Assembly (NCBI RefSeq): GCF_030378165.1
Contig: NZ_CP119766.1
Coordinates: 5,270,001-5,334,000 of the forward strand
Source of the DNA: Flavobacterium panacagri
GTDB lineage: Bacteria > Bacteroidota > Bacteroidia > Flavobacteriales > Flavobacteriaceae
DNA: 64,000 nucleotides
Direction: 5' to 3'
The stretch's first letter is position 1. Each line of letters begins with the position of its first letter. Positions 36,013 to 46,061 of the stretch are shown piece after piece. The notes beneath the pieces are model-generated. The model ran no database searches and had not been told where the DNA came from. It worked only from the letters and a program-made list of their open reading frames with translations. The translations under genes were made by a program, and so were the position numbers.

Positions 36013-37191
36013 TCATTTAGATTTAGAGCTGGCAATCCAAGTTAATTTATGCCAAATAAATTCCAGCGGGCCTTGTTTATGATTTTTCAGCCACCAATTA
36101 GAAAATGCCAGCTGGAGCAAAAACAAAACAATTCCGATCATTAAACTAAAAACAGCTCCGGTATATTTAAAAAGTCCCAAACCATATTGATAAAATAAAA
36201 CTGAACCAACAATAGATTGCAAAACGTAATTGGTTAAACTCATCTTTCCATAAGGAACTAATTTCTCTAAAACCTTTTGTGTTTTTTCTTTTGCATAAAA
36301 CAAAATGAAAAGACTTATTAATACAAATGTAAAAGCAAAATTTGCCCAAGAAGTGACAATAAGCATTATAGAATCTGCTAAAGTTTTATTTTCAAATGAT
36401 GAATAAATATTGATTCGAATAATCAAAAGTATCGCAACAATGATCAAAGCATATCGAAGCGTTTTTTTCCAAAAGATAAAATTTACTTTAGAAGTAAGGA
36501 AAAGTTGTTTTCGACCAGCAAGCGTTCCTAACACAAATAATCCCGCAGTTTGAAAACATTTTCCAGTATCCCAATTCCATAAAAATGATGAAATTCTGCC
36601 TGTTGTTAGATTTCCTATCACAACATCAACAAAAGAATTTCCCTTTAAGTACAACTGTGTTTGATAAGAATAAAAACTTCTGCTGCTTTCCTTGATTACA
36701 TATTCTGAATTAAATAATAAATTAAAAACTTTATACCATTCTAAAGGCAAAAGCAATAAAAAAATTGCTATGCCGAAAACATATTTAGTTTTTAAATTAG
36801 AAACCAACAACAAAACTATTCCTAATACTGCATAGAGCATCAAAATATCACCCGCAAAAAAAATGGTATTGAAAATCCCGAAACAAAACAACAGTATGAG
36901 TCTCCACAAAAATCTCGGTCTAAAATTTTTTCCTTTCTTTTTCTGATTTTCATTCTGAATAAAAAAGCTGAATCCAAAAAGAAATGCAAAAATGGCATAA
37001 GCTTTTCCAGCAAAAAGATAAGAGAAGACACTTGCTACTATACTATCTAAGGTTTTAATCGATTCTGGCAAGTATTCTGGAATATAATCTATATCAAAAT
37101 GCTGCATGCAGTGGAGCAACACTATAATCATAAGCGCAAAACCTCGTAACGCATCCACTACTTCAATACGTTTAGGGTTATTGGCAATCAT
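36013..37191 (-). CDS. DUF418/YeiB-like membrane protein
   Basis: The 392-residue product begins KRIEVVDALRGFALMIIVLL, the typical opening of acyltransferase-like DUF418 proteins. About ten membrane helices follow. The C-terminal half contains PYGKMSLTNYVLQSIVGSVL and ends LEFIWHKLTWIA, both family features. The role may be transport or transfer of an acyl or lipid group, but it is not established. It is monocistronic as far as can be seen. Confidence 0.88.
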   Translation of the reverse strand: MIANNPKRIEVVDALRGFALMIIVLLHCMQHFDIDYIPEYLPESIKTLDSIVASVFSYLFAGKAYAIFAFLFGFSFFIQNENQKKKGKNFRPRFLWRLILLFCFGIFNTIFFAGDILMLYAVLGIVLLLVSNLKTKYVFGIAIFLLLLPLEWYKVFNLLFNSEYVIKESSRSFYSYQTQLYLKGNSFVDVVIGNLTTGRISSFLWNWDTGKCFQTAGLFVLGTLAGRKQLFLTSKVNFIFWKKTLRYALIIVAILLIIRINIYSSFENKTLADSIMLIVTSWANFAFTFVLISLFILFYAKEKTQKVLEKLVPYGKMSLTNYVLQSIVGSVLFYQYGLGLFKYTGAVFSLMIGIVLFLLQLAFSNWWLKNHKQGPLEFIWHKLTWIASSKSK

Positions 37192-37309
37192 AGAATTTTA
37201 AATTATCAAGTTAAAGGAAATACAATAATAAAACATTTCTCAAAAATTCTATAACACATTTTCTTGATTCTTGAAGTAATTTTAAGTATCAATTTAAAAT
37301 ATCAGAATC

Positions 37310-37483
37310 ATGCAAAATAAAATACTAAGATTGTTAATGGTATTCGTAATACTGTTTTCATTTACAAGCTGTGAACTAGTAGGAGACATTTTTAAAGCCG
37401 GAATGGGATTCGGAATATTTATCGTAATCTTTGTTGTTGCGATTATTATTTGGATTTTCGCTAAAATGTTCGGAAGCAAATAA
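37310..37483 (+). CDS. 57-residue lipoprotein with membrane helix
   Basis: ATG at 37310 gives a 57-residue product. The signal MQNKILRLLMVFVILFSFTS ends in a lipobox Cys (FTSC). Mature residues CELVGDIFKAGMGFG follow, then a strongly hydrophobic helix (IFIVIFVVAIIIWIFAKMF). A rho-independent terminator lies 8 bases downstream, supporting a real single-gene transcript. Similar short flavobacterial proteins have been mislabelled phosphatidate cytidylyltransferase. Function unknown. Confidence 0.8.
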   Translation: MQNKILRLLMVFVILFSFTSCELVGDIFKAGMGFGIFIVIFVVAIIIWIFAKMFGSK

Positions 37484-37490
37484 GACATAA

Positions 37491-37527
37491 AAAAATCCTC
37501 GTTATTTACATAGCGGGGATTTTTTTT
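37491..37527 (+). terminator. Terminator of the 57-residue lipoprotein gene
   Basis: AATCCTCG (37494-37501) pairs with CGGGGATT (37514-37521), one G-U pair, extended by A/T pairs on both sides and followed by T. Confidence 0.85.
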
Positions 37528-37688
37528 AAACACATAGAAACATTCCCGATAGCTATCGGGATTGAAACTGCTTAGAGGCGTTTCACTTTTTTACAAAAAA
37601 CATAGCTATATGAAAGAAATATATTTCTCTTTTGTAGTTTTTTATTCTCACTAAATTCGACACTAAAACTATGTTTCTATGTGTTTAA
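37526..37688. repeat. Intergenic element bounded by 18-base perfect inverted repeats
   Basis: TTAAACACATAGAAACAT (37526-37543) and ATGTTTCTATGTGTTTAA (37671-37688) are exact reverse complements, 127 bases apart. Inside the left end sits the perfect 16-base palindrome CCCGATAGCTATCGGG (37545-37560). No coding frame is credible inside. It resembles a small non-autonomous element or a flavobacterial palindromic unit. Confidence 0.75.
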
Positions 37689-37701
37689 AATTAGACTCCA
37701 A

Positions 37702-37757
37702 TAAAAAAATCCCAAACTCCAATTTTAATTTGGGATTTGGGATTTGGGATTTTTTTA
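37702..37757 (-). terminator. Terminator of the ABC-F gene with triplicated arm
   Basis: AATCCCAAA (37708-37716) can pair with TTTGGGATT at 37729-37737. Two further overlapping TTTGGGAT copies extend to about 37751. T-runs occur on both strands, so it may be bidirectional. Confidence 0.7.
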
Positions 37758-37771
37758 TTATAATTTATAGA

Positions 37772-39788
<2,017 letters not shown>

Positions 39789-40562
39789 CTAAAATTTACT
39801 TTCCTTCGCCAAAGCCACTTCTAAACTCTCAAAATTAGGCAGGACTTTCGAAATCAATCCTTCTTTGTTTAGAATAAAATGTGTTGGGAATGAATTTAGC
39901 TGTAAAGCATTATTCATATATTCTTTCATATCGGGAATTACAGAATACGACAAAGGTTTTCTGGATAAAAATACTTTTAATTGTTCTGGTGAATCTTCAG
40001 CTAAACTTATAAAAAGAATATCTTTTCTATCCTTATACTCTTCTACAAGTTTATTAACCTGTGGAAACTCTTTTATACAAGGTGTACAGTGAATGTACCA
40101 GCATTTAATTACAATTATTTTTCCTTTCATGGATTCGTTTGTAACCAGATTTCCATCTAAATCTTTAAACGAGAATTTAGGGAAAACTGTTCCTTCCATT
40201 TTATAATTTTTAAAAGCATCAAAACCAATTTGATTAATTGTTGCTTTTATACTGGTATCTGTTTTGGGCTGAATTTTGAAAAGTTTATAATAAAATACTG
40301 AAGCATCTGATTTTAATCGGATTGGAATGAAACTTCCATTTGCTAATTGATCTAAAAAAACTTCTTTGGAAATTTCTTTGGAAGAAGCATCAAGAGCTGT
40401 AAAATCTCTCGAAAGCATTATATTTTTATTCTGATAAACCGACCATTGTTCGTACGTTTTCTGAATTTGAACAGGATCAACTTCGGGATTTCCTAATTTA
40501 TTTTGAGCTTGGCTTAATGAAAAGATAAAAAAGAATAGTATAAGGCTGAAAAGTTTCTGCAT
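39789..40562 (-). CDS. TlpA-like thioredoxin-fold protein, secreted
   Basis: The signal peptide is MQKLFSLILFFFIFSLSQAQ. The N-terminal half (about 25-135) is a Bacteroidota-type extension of unknown fold. The C-terminal half (about 138-255) is a TlpA/AhpC-TSA thioredoxin domain. It has the redox motif CTPC in KCWYIHCTPCIKEFPQVN and the cis-Pro region LNSFPTHFILNKEG. It would act as a periplasmic disulfide reductase. Partners are not evident nearby. Confidence 0.88.
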   Translation of the reverse strand: MQKLFSLILFFFIFSLSQAQNKLGNPEVDPVQIQKTYEQWSVYQNKNIMLSRDFTALDASSKEISKEVFLDQLANGSFIPIRLKSDASVFYYKLFKIQPKTDTSIKATINQIGFDAFKNYKMEGTVFPKFSFKDLDGNLVTNESMKGKIIVIKCWYIHCTPCIKEFPQVNKLVEEYKDRKDILFISLAEDSPEQLKVFLSRKPLSYSVIPDMKEYMNNALQLNSFPTHFILNKEGLISKVLPNFESLEVALAKESKF

Positions 40563-40687
40563 GAATTCTGAAAAATATATTGAAACCCAAAAGTAGTCAA
40601 AATTTTATAAGTCAATTTTAACTCAAAAGTTCGCTACTGCTCCTTCAGAAACAATAGCGAACTTAAAATATAATTTATATTATTACT

Positions 40688-41386
40688 TTAATTCTTGAGA
40701 ACTGGTAAAAAAGAGATATCCATAGTATATTTTGCAGGATTTTCTGGATCAATAAAAACTCTAACGGTATCAGTTTTTACAAATTCTGTAGGATCAAACC
40801 AAATGTTATCACTTTTAAAAACATACAATTCATTGGTTTGTGGATCCTGCCATTGACTGTAAATCTGAAAAGGATTTCTACCATTTACTGTTTGACTGGT
40901 ATTCAATTGTACTTGCGTAAATTTTGCTGTAATAGGTTTTCCTGTTTCGCGTAAATTTTTCGTTTTTTTATTTTTAAGCCAACGAAATAAAACTCCCAAA
41001 GAGCCTATTAAAAAGAAAACTGTTCCTACAACTCCTAAAATCAGTACACCGAGCCATAACGATACAAAACCTTTTATTTCTGCTTTATTAGGATTCGCTG
41101 GATCATAAAAAACCTCAACTTTCTCACCAACATCATAACTTGGCGGACTGCTGCTTATTGATGAATGATGCGTAATTGTCTGACCAGCTTTAGTTGTAAA
41201 AGAAACCACAGGACTATAAGTTGTTGATTCTTTAGAACGTTTAGGAACCAATTCTGTAACAGTTCCCTGCACGGTTTCTGCTTTCGCTAAAAAAGCTTGT
41301 TTGTCTACATAAAGATAAATTGCTCCAGCGATTAAGCCAGCGCCAACAAAGGAGAATACAAAATTAAAAATTGAAAATATTTTCAT
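40688..41386 (-). CDS. DUF3592 membrane protein
   Basis: The 232-residue product has a first helix (about 9-27) and a beta domain with the DUF3592 pattern (VQGTVTELVPKR, TYSPVVSFTTKAGQ, YDVGEKVEVFYDPANPNKAE). A second helix (about 110-133) follows, then another beta domain (VRVFIDPENPAKYTMDISFL). The fold repeats around the second helix. Function is unknown; such proteins sit in the inner membrane. The gene is preceded by a 412-base gap with hairpins. Confidence 0.85.
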   Translation of the reverse strand: MKIFSIFNFVFSFVGAGLIAGAIYLYVDKQAFLAKAETVQGTVTELVPKRSKESTTYSPVVSFTTKAGQTITHHSSISSSPPSYDVGEKVEVFYDPANPNKAEIKGFVSLWLGVLILGVVGTVFFLIGSLGVLFRWLKNKKTKNLRETGKPITAKFTQVQLNTSQTVNGRNPFQIYSQWQDPQTNELYVFKSDNIWFDPTEFVKTDTVRVFIDPENPAKYTMDISFLPVLKN

Positions 41387-41467
41387 TAGTTATGGGTTAG
41401 ATTAGTTGTCGTAAAAATAACGTTAAAACAGTTTCTTCCTAATAAATTGAACATTTTTTTAAACAAA

Positions 41468-41494
41468 AAAACCTGACAACGAATTGCCAGGTTT
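41468..41494 (-). terminator. Likely distal terminator of the amino-sugar operon
   Basis: AAACCTG (41468-41474) pairs with CAGGTTT (41488-41494). On the minus strand seven T follow. It lies about 300 bases past the GH20 stop. Confidence 0.65.
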
Positions 41495-41670
41495 GAAAAT
41501 GTCCTCCTCTAGGTAAAAACCAAATAACAAATTACCTAAAGTTGGTACATTGTTTTGAAATAAAATTTAGATTAAAAAATAAATAACCAAACTCAATTTT
41601 AACCCACCAAAAAATTTTACCTCACTTAATTTTCATGAACTTTGTTATTAACTCTTGAAAATATATTTGA

Positions 41671-41743
41671 TTCCAGTTACCTAAAAATCTAACTGGAAAA
41701 ATGTCTTTGTAAATATCTCTGCCAGAATATTCCAGGCAGAGAT
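41671..41743. other. Two further hairpins downstream of the GH20 gene
   Basis: TTCCAGTTA (41671-41679) pairs perfectly with TAACTGGAA (41690-41698). ATCTCTGCC (41715-41723) pairs perfectly with GGCAGAGAT (41735-41743). Neither has a clear T-run on the minus strand. They sit in the 412-base gene-free gap 41387-41798, where a third short stem AGGTAA/TTACCT is also seen (about 41511-41540). A structured 3' region or small RNA is possible. Confidence 0.5.
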
Positions 41744-41798
41744 AAATCATTTTAAATTAATAAAGGCAATAAATACTAAACACTAATTCAAACTAATT

Positions 41799-43859
41799 TT
41801 ACAATAATTTCTTCAAGCTTGTATAAACAGCCAGTTCTACATCTGCATGATCTTTTGTATTACAATCTTCTACTAACTTTTTCAAATTACCAGAAGTCGA
41901 TTTATTATCCAAAACCAATAATAATTCCTGAGAAGCATCGCTTAACTTTTTAGACAATGGTAATATCGGCTGCACTAAAGGTGCATTTGCACTTAAATCC
42001 GTTAAATCTTTGTGCACTGCAATCCATTTATTAAAAAATGCTGCAACTTTGGCTTTATTCTCTGCTGATTTATTTGCCAAATACTGATTTACTGCCGCAT
42101 CAAATGCTAAAGAATCTTTCGAATCTGGACCGCAAGCATCTGCGAATAAAGTAAACGGAGAATACATTTGATATTCTGTTCCGCCTTTGTTACGGGTATA
42201 TCCTTTTAATGGTTCGCTTACGTAGGATAATTCTTCAAGTGCTTTAATATTTTGATTATTTGCAATGTTTCTTAGAATTACATCTTTATTACGGATATGT
42301 GTAATTCCTAATTCTTCTAATCGGAAAGAAATTGTTTCTAAACGTTTGCGCATATTTTCAACATCTACAACATCTTCGGCAGACCAAAGTCTTTCAGCTA
42401 TTGCTGCTGTTCTTGGCCAAAGTCTTGAATCTATTGTTGTTGGCGTAACCAACTCTGTCCACATTGTTGCTTCACCACCTAAAATTCTTGCTTTCTCTTC
42501 AGCAGTTAAGTTTGCTCCTTTGGGCATTGGATCATTTAGGTAGTGACTTGCAATTGGATACATCAAATCAATATAATAGCCGTTTGACAAAACTGTTTTA
42601 TATCCTTTTTTAACAGCATCTACTAAAGACTGTCCTGCTGCCATTCCTTCGTTTGGCCCTCTCCATGAATGCACAATAGCTTCTTTAGATAAATCTTTCG
42701 TTAATATTTCTTCCCAACCCATTAACTGTTTTCCGTGTTTTTTCAACATCGGCGCTAACTGCATAGTGAAATAGGTTTGTAATTCGTGATTGGTTTTTAA
42801 ATTGTGTTTCTTTTTAAACTCTTGGATTTTCGGGTTGGCATCCCAATCTTTTCCTTCGTTTTCATCTCCTCCAATATGAAAATAAGCTCCTGGAAATAAA
42901 GGACAAACCTCATCAAAAATACCACTCAGAATTTGATATGTTTTAGGATTTGAAGGATCTAATGTTGGAGAAAAAATCCCAGCATTTCTTTCAATTCCAT
43001 AGGTAGCAATTGCTGTACCTTGAATATTTTTTTCGGATGTCCCTCCTGTCAACGTAATCACTTTACTTCCAATTTCTGGATAAGCAGTCAAAATTGCCGA
43101 TCCGTGACCTGGCACATCTATTTCTGGAACAATTAAAATACCACGCTCATCGGCATATTTTACAATATTTTTAATTTCCTCTTGTGTATAATAAAAGCCA
43201 TCTGAAGCTAATTCAATAAGCTTTGTGTGTTTTTTCATTTCAATTCTCCAGCCTTGGTCATCAACCAAATGCCAGTGAAAGACATTCATTTTCATTGCTG
43301 CCAATGCATCTATATTTCTTTTAATCACATCAACTGGCTGAAAATGTCTTGAAGCATCAATCATTAAACCTCTCCAAGTAAATCTTGGGAAATCTGAAAT
43401 TTTGGAAGCTGGAAAATAATAAGATGACGCATTGTTTTGAAGCATTTGCAATAATGTTTCTAAACCGTGCAAAGCTCCTAAATCACTTGAGGCATTAAGT
43501 GTAATTTTATTTGAAGTAACATCTAAATGATAACTTTCGTCTTCGTATAAACCAATTTTACCACTTTTAGTACAGTTGATTTGTAATTCTGCATTGGGAA
43601 CTTCATTAAGTTTTGTAATAAAGCCTTGTTGAAAAAACATACCTGTTCTACCATCTAAACGGCGTAAAAAACGTGTTACTCCTCCATAAATTCTTGGATT
43701 TGGATTTCCCGTAATGTTTACTTTAAAACTTTTTGTTAAAGCAAAATTACCGTCATTAATAACAACATTTTGAGGCCAAGGCATAAGATTGAGCTGCTCT
43801 TTTTTAATCTGAGCGCTTGCAGATAAGCCCGCAAACAATAGTACAAATAGATATTTCAT
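41799..43859 (-). CDS. Beta-N-acetylhexosaminidase, glycoside hydrolase family 20
   Basis: The 686-residue product has a signal peptide (MKYLFVLLFAGLSASAQ). A GH20b-type N-terminal domain (about 22-155) precedes the catalytic TIM barrel (about 158-500). The barrel has FTWRGLMIDASRHF, NVFHWHLVDDQGWRIE and the catalytic Asp-Glu pair in HIGGDE (328-333; D332, E333). It removes terminal N-acetylglucosamine (or GalNAc) from chitooligosaccharides. A C-terminal extension of about 150 residues is of unknown role. It is last in the susC-susD-nagB-GH20 run, behind a hairpin that may lower its expression. Confidence 0.95.
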   Translation of the reverse strand: MKYLFVLLFAGLSASAQIKKEQLNLMPWPQNVVINDGNFALTKSFKVNITGNPNPRIYGGVTRFLRRLDGRTGMFFQQGFITKLNEVPNAELQINCTKSGKIGLYEDESYHLDVTSNKITLNASSDLGALHGLETLLQMLQNNASSYYFPASKISDFPRFTWRGLMIDASRHFQPVDVIKRNIDALAAMKMNVFHWHLVDDQGWRIEMKKHTKLIELASDGFYYTQEEIKNIVKYADERGILIVPEIDVPGHGSAILTAYPEIGSKVITLTGGTSEKNIQGTAIATYGIERNAGIFSPTLDPSNPKTYQILSGIFDEVCPLFPGAYFHIGGDENEGKDWDANPKIQEFKKKHNLKTNHELQTYFTMQLAPMLKKHGKQLMGWEEILTKDLSKEAIVHSWRGPNEGMAAGQSLVDAVKKGYKTVLSNGYYIDLMYPIASHYLNDPMPKGANLTAEEKARILGGEATMWTELVTPTTIDSRLWPRTAAIAERLWSAEDVVDVENMRKRLETISFRLEELGITHIRNKDVILRNIANNQNIKALEELSYVSEPLKGYTRNKGGTEYQMYSPFTLFADACGPDSKDSLAFDAAVNQYLANKSAENKAKVAAFFNKWIAVHKDLTDLSANAPLVQPILPLSKKLSDASQELLLVLDNKSTSGNLKKLVEDCNTKDHADVELAVYTSLKKLL

Positions 43860-43910
43860 TTTTTCTTTTTTTTTGTTGGATAGTTTAGTATCCCTAAATT
43901 TATTAAAAAA

Positions 43911-43972
43911 ACAAAATTCAGATCAATTTATGCTCTACCTCACATTCGCAATGAGATTAATCTGAATTTTGT
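43911..43972 (-). terminator. Hairpin/terminator between nagB and GH20 genes
   Basis: ACAAAATTCAGAT (43911-43923) is a perfect inverted repeat of ATCTGAATTTTGT (43960-43972). On the minus strand it is followed by a T-run. It may be a partial terminator within the operon. Confidence 0.6.
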
Positions 43973-44011
43973 TATTCGATTCATTTTGAAAATGAATCAT
44001 CAAAAAAATAG

Positions 44012-45949
44012 TTAGTAATCAAAACGTTTAAAAGCTTCGATAGCTTCATATTCAGCCAGACCTAATTCATCATACAAAATAGCTGTATTTTTATTTCGAT
44101 CTTCGGCTCTTACCCAAAATTCTCTTGAGTCATTTCCTTGAAACATAACTCGGTCTTTCTGCGATTGATGAAACAAAATAGCATGACGTTTTAACAAAAC
44201 TTCTGATGGACTTAACGGAACTGCCATATCAATTTCATGAATATCCCATTCGTGCCAAGCTCCTCTGTAAAGCCATAACCAGCAGTCTTTCATGTAAGAT
44301 TCTGGTTTTAGTTCTTTTAAAGCAGCGAATATCGCGTTCAAACATACTTCATGTGTACCATGAGGATCTGCAAGATCTCCAGCTGCAAAAACCTGATGTG
44401 GTTTTATTCTAGCAATAATCTCTTTTACAATTTCAATATCTTCCTGACCTAATGGATTCTTTTTAACCTGTCCTGTTTCATAAAAAGGAAGATCTAAAAA
44501 GTGCGTATTTTCATCTTTTAGTCCAATGTATCTTGTTGCTCCATAAGATTCCCTTCTTCTAATAAGTCCTTTTAATTTTCGCACTTCCAAAGAATCAATT
44601 TGATTTTCTGATTTATTATTAAGAAAATCGATAACTGATTTGAAATTGATGTCCGCTTTACCTTCGCCTACAAAATCACTCGCTACTTCAGCAAATTTTA
44701 AAGCTTCTTCATCCGAAACTGCAATATTTCCAGAGGTTTGATACACTACATGCACATCATGGCCTTGTTTGATTAATTTAGAAAAAGTTCCTCCCATAGA
44801 AATCACGTCATCATCTGGATGCGGACTAAAAAGAATAATTCTCTTTTTTGCCGGATTTGCCCTTTCAGGACGATGCGAATCATCTGTGTTTGGTTTTCCT
44901 CCTGGCCATCCCGTAATAGTATGCTGTAAGATATTGAACATATTGATATTCATATCATAAGCAGAACCTTCCTGTGCCAAAAGATCAGACATTCCGTTGT
45001 TGTTATAATCACGGTCAGTCAATTTTAAAATAGATTGTTTTGTTTTTTGACACAGCCAAACAATCGCTTTACTCTTCATTTCTGGAGTCCAAAGACATTC
45101 ACCAACTAACCAAGGCGTTTTGAAACGAGTTAGTTCTGAAGCAGCAGACTGATCTAAAACAAACGTTGCATTGGCATGATTTTGTAAAAATGTCGCTGGA
45201 ATTTCTGAACTAATATCTCCTTGAATGGTTCTTTTAATGATATCTGCTTTATTCTGTCCCCATGCCATCAAAACAATACGTTTTGATCTCATAATTGTTG
45301 AAACTCCCATTGTAATGGCACGTTTCGGTACATTATCAATACCATTAAAAGCAGATGACGCATCAACTCTCGTAATATGATCCAGGGTAATAATTCGAGT
45401 TCCGGAATTGATGTGTGAACCTGGTTCGTTAAAACCAACATGTCCAGTACGTCCAATTCCTAATAATTGAAAATCAAGGCCTCCTGCATTTTTAATATTC
45501 ATTTCATAATCGATACAATATTGATTGATTTCTTCAATTGCAATTGTACCATCAGGAATATTAATGTTTTCTGGTTTGATATCAATATGATTAAAAAGAT
45601 GCTCATGCATGAAATAGTGATAACTCTGATTGTTCTCTTTCGTCATTGGATAATACTCATCCAAATTAAAAGTGATTACATTGCTAAAACTAAGTCCTTC
45701 TTCTCTGTGCATTCGCACCAGTTCTTCGTAAACTTTTATAGGAGAAGAACCTGTAGCCAATCCTAAAACACAAGCTTTATTTTTCTCCTGTTTAGATCGA
45801 ATTAGCTGCGCAATTTCCTGTGCTACAATTACAGAAGCTTCTACAGAATTTTTGAAAATTTCGTTATGAATTTTCTCAAAACGAGTTTCTTCAAACTTAC
45901 CTGCGCTTTTGTAACTAATATCAGGTTTTATATCTAAAGCACCTTTCAT
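44012..45949 (-). CDS. nagB: Glucosamine-6-phosphate deaminase fused to PIG-L-type deacetylase domain
   Basis: The 645-residue product has two parts. Residues 20-280 form a NagB domain (GLATGSSPIKVYEEL, FNLDEYYPM at 94-102 with catalytic Asp97). The loop is GIGRTGHVGFNEPGS: His170 and Glu175 are kept, but the Asp of the usual NDGH is replaced by Thr168. Residues about 370-640 form a PIG-L/LmbE-type domain (ILFSPHPDDDVISMGGTFSK, 372-391; later DPHGTHEV), zinc-dependent GlcNAc deacetylases in other proteins. Together the enzyme could deacetylate and deaminate an amino sugar phosphate to fructose-6-phosphate. No nagA is nearby. Long NagB fusions are known in Bacteroidota. Confidence 0.93.
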   Translation of the reverse strand: MKGALDIKPDISYKSAGKFEETRFEKIHNEIFKNSVEASVIVAQEIAQLIRSKQEKNKACVLGLATGSSPIKVYEELVRMHREEGLSFSNVITFNLDEYYPMTKENNQSYHYFMHEHLFNHIDIKPENINIPDGTIAIEEINQYCIDYEMNIKNAGGLDFQLLGIGRTGHVGFNEPGSHINSGTRIITLDHITRVDASSAFNGIDNVPKRAITMGVSTIMRSKRIVLMAWGQNKADIIKRTIQGDISSEIPATFLQNHANATFVLDQSAASELTRFKTPWLVGECLWTPEMKSKAIVWLCQKTKQSILKLTDRDYNNNGMSDLLAQEGSAYDMNINMFNILQHTITGWPGGKPNTDDSHRPERANPAKKRIILFSPHPDDDVISMGGTFSKLIKQGHDVHVVYQTSGNIAVSDEEALKFAEVASDFVGEGKADINFKSVIDFLNNKSENQIDSLEVRKLKGLIRRRESYGATRYIGLKDENTHFLDLPFYETGQVKKNPLGQEDIEIVKEIIARIKPHQVFAAGDLADPHGTHEVCLNAIFAALKELKPESYMKDCWLWLYRGAWHEWDIHEIDMAVPLSPSEVLLKRHAILFHQSQKDRVMFQGNDSREFWVRAEDRNKNTAILYDELGLAEYEAIEAFKRFDY

Positions 45950-45989
45950 TTCTTTTCTTTTTTGTAGTAATTATCATTTTGATTTTAAG

Positions 45990-46023
45990 AATGGTATAGA
46001 CAGCAAACACCGCCTATACCATT
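45990..46023. repeat. Hairpin between susD and nagB
   Basis: AATGGTATAG (45990-45999) pairs perfectly with CTATACCATT (46014-46023) around a 14-base loop. No T-run follows on the minus strand, so it is more likely an mRNA-processing or stability stem than a terminator. Confidence 0.55.
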
Positions 46024-46061
46024 ACTACTAACCAAACTTACTATTCTTGTTTATCTTACTA

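Noticed and set aside
37294-37533. Minus-strand open frame of 79 codons over the small lipoprotein
   Set aside because: The plus-strand reading has a lipobox and a matching terminator; the minus-strand frame has none of these.
37729-37751. Three tandem TTTGGGAT units as a CRISPR or microsatellite
   Set aside because: They are overlapping 7-base units inside a terminator arm, without spacers.
45467-45766. Plus-strand open frame of 99 codons inside nagB
   Set aside because: It is the reverse shadow of a well-supported enzyme gene, with no promoter or domain.
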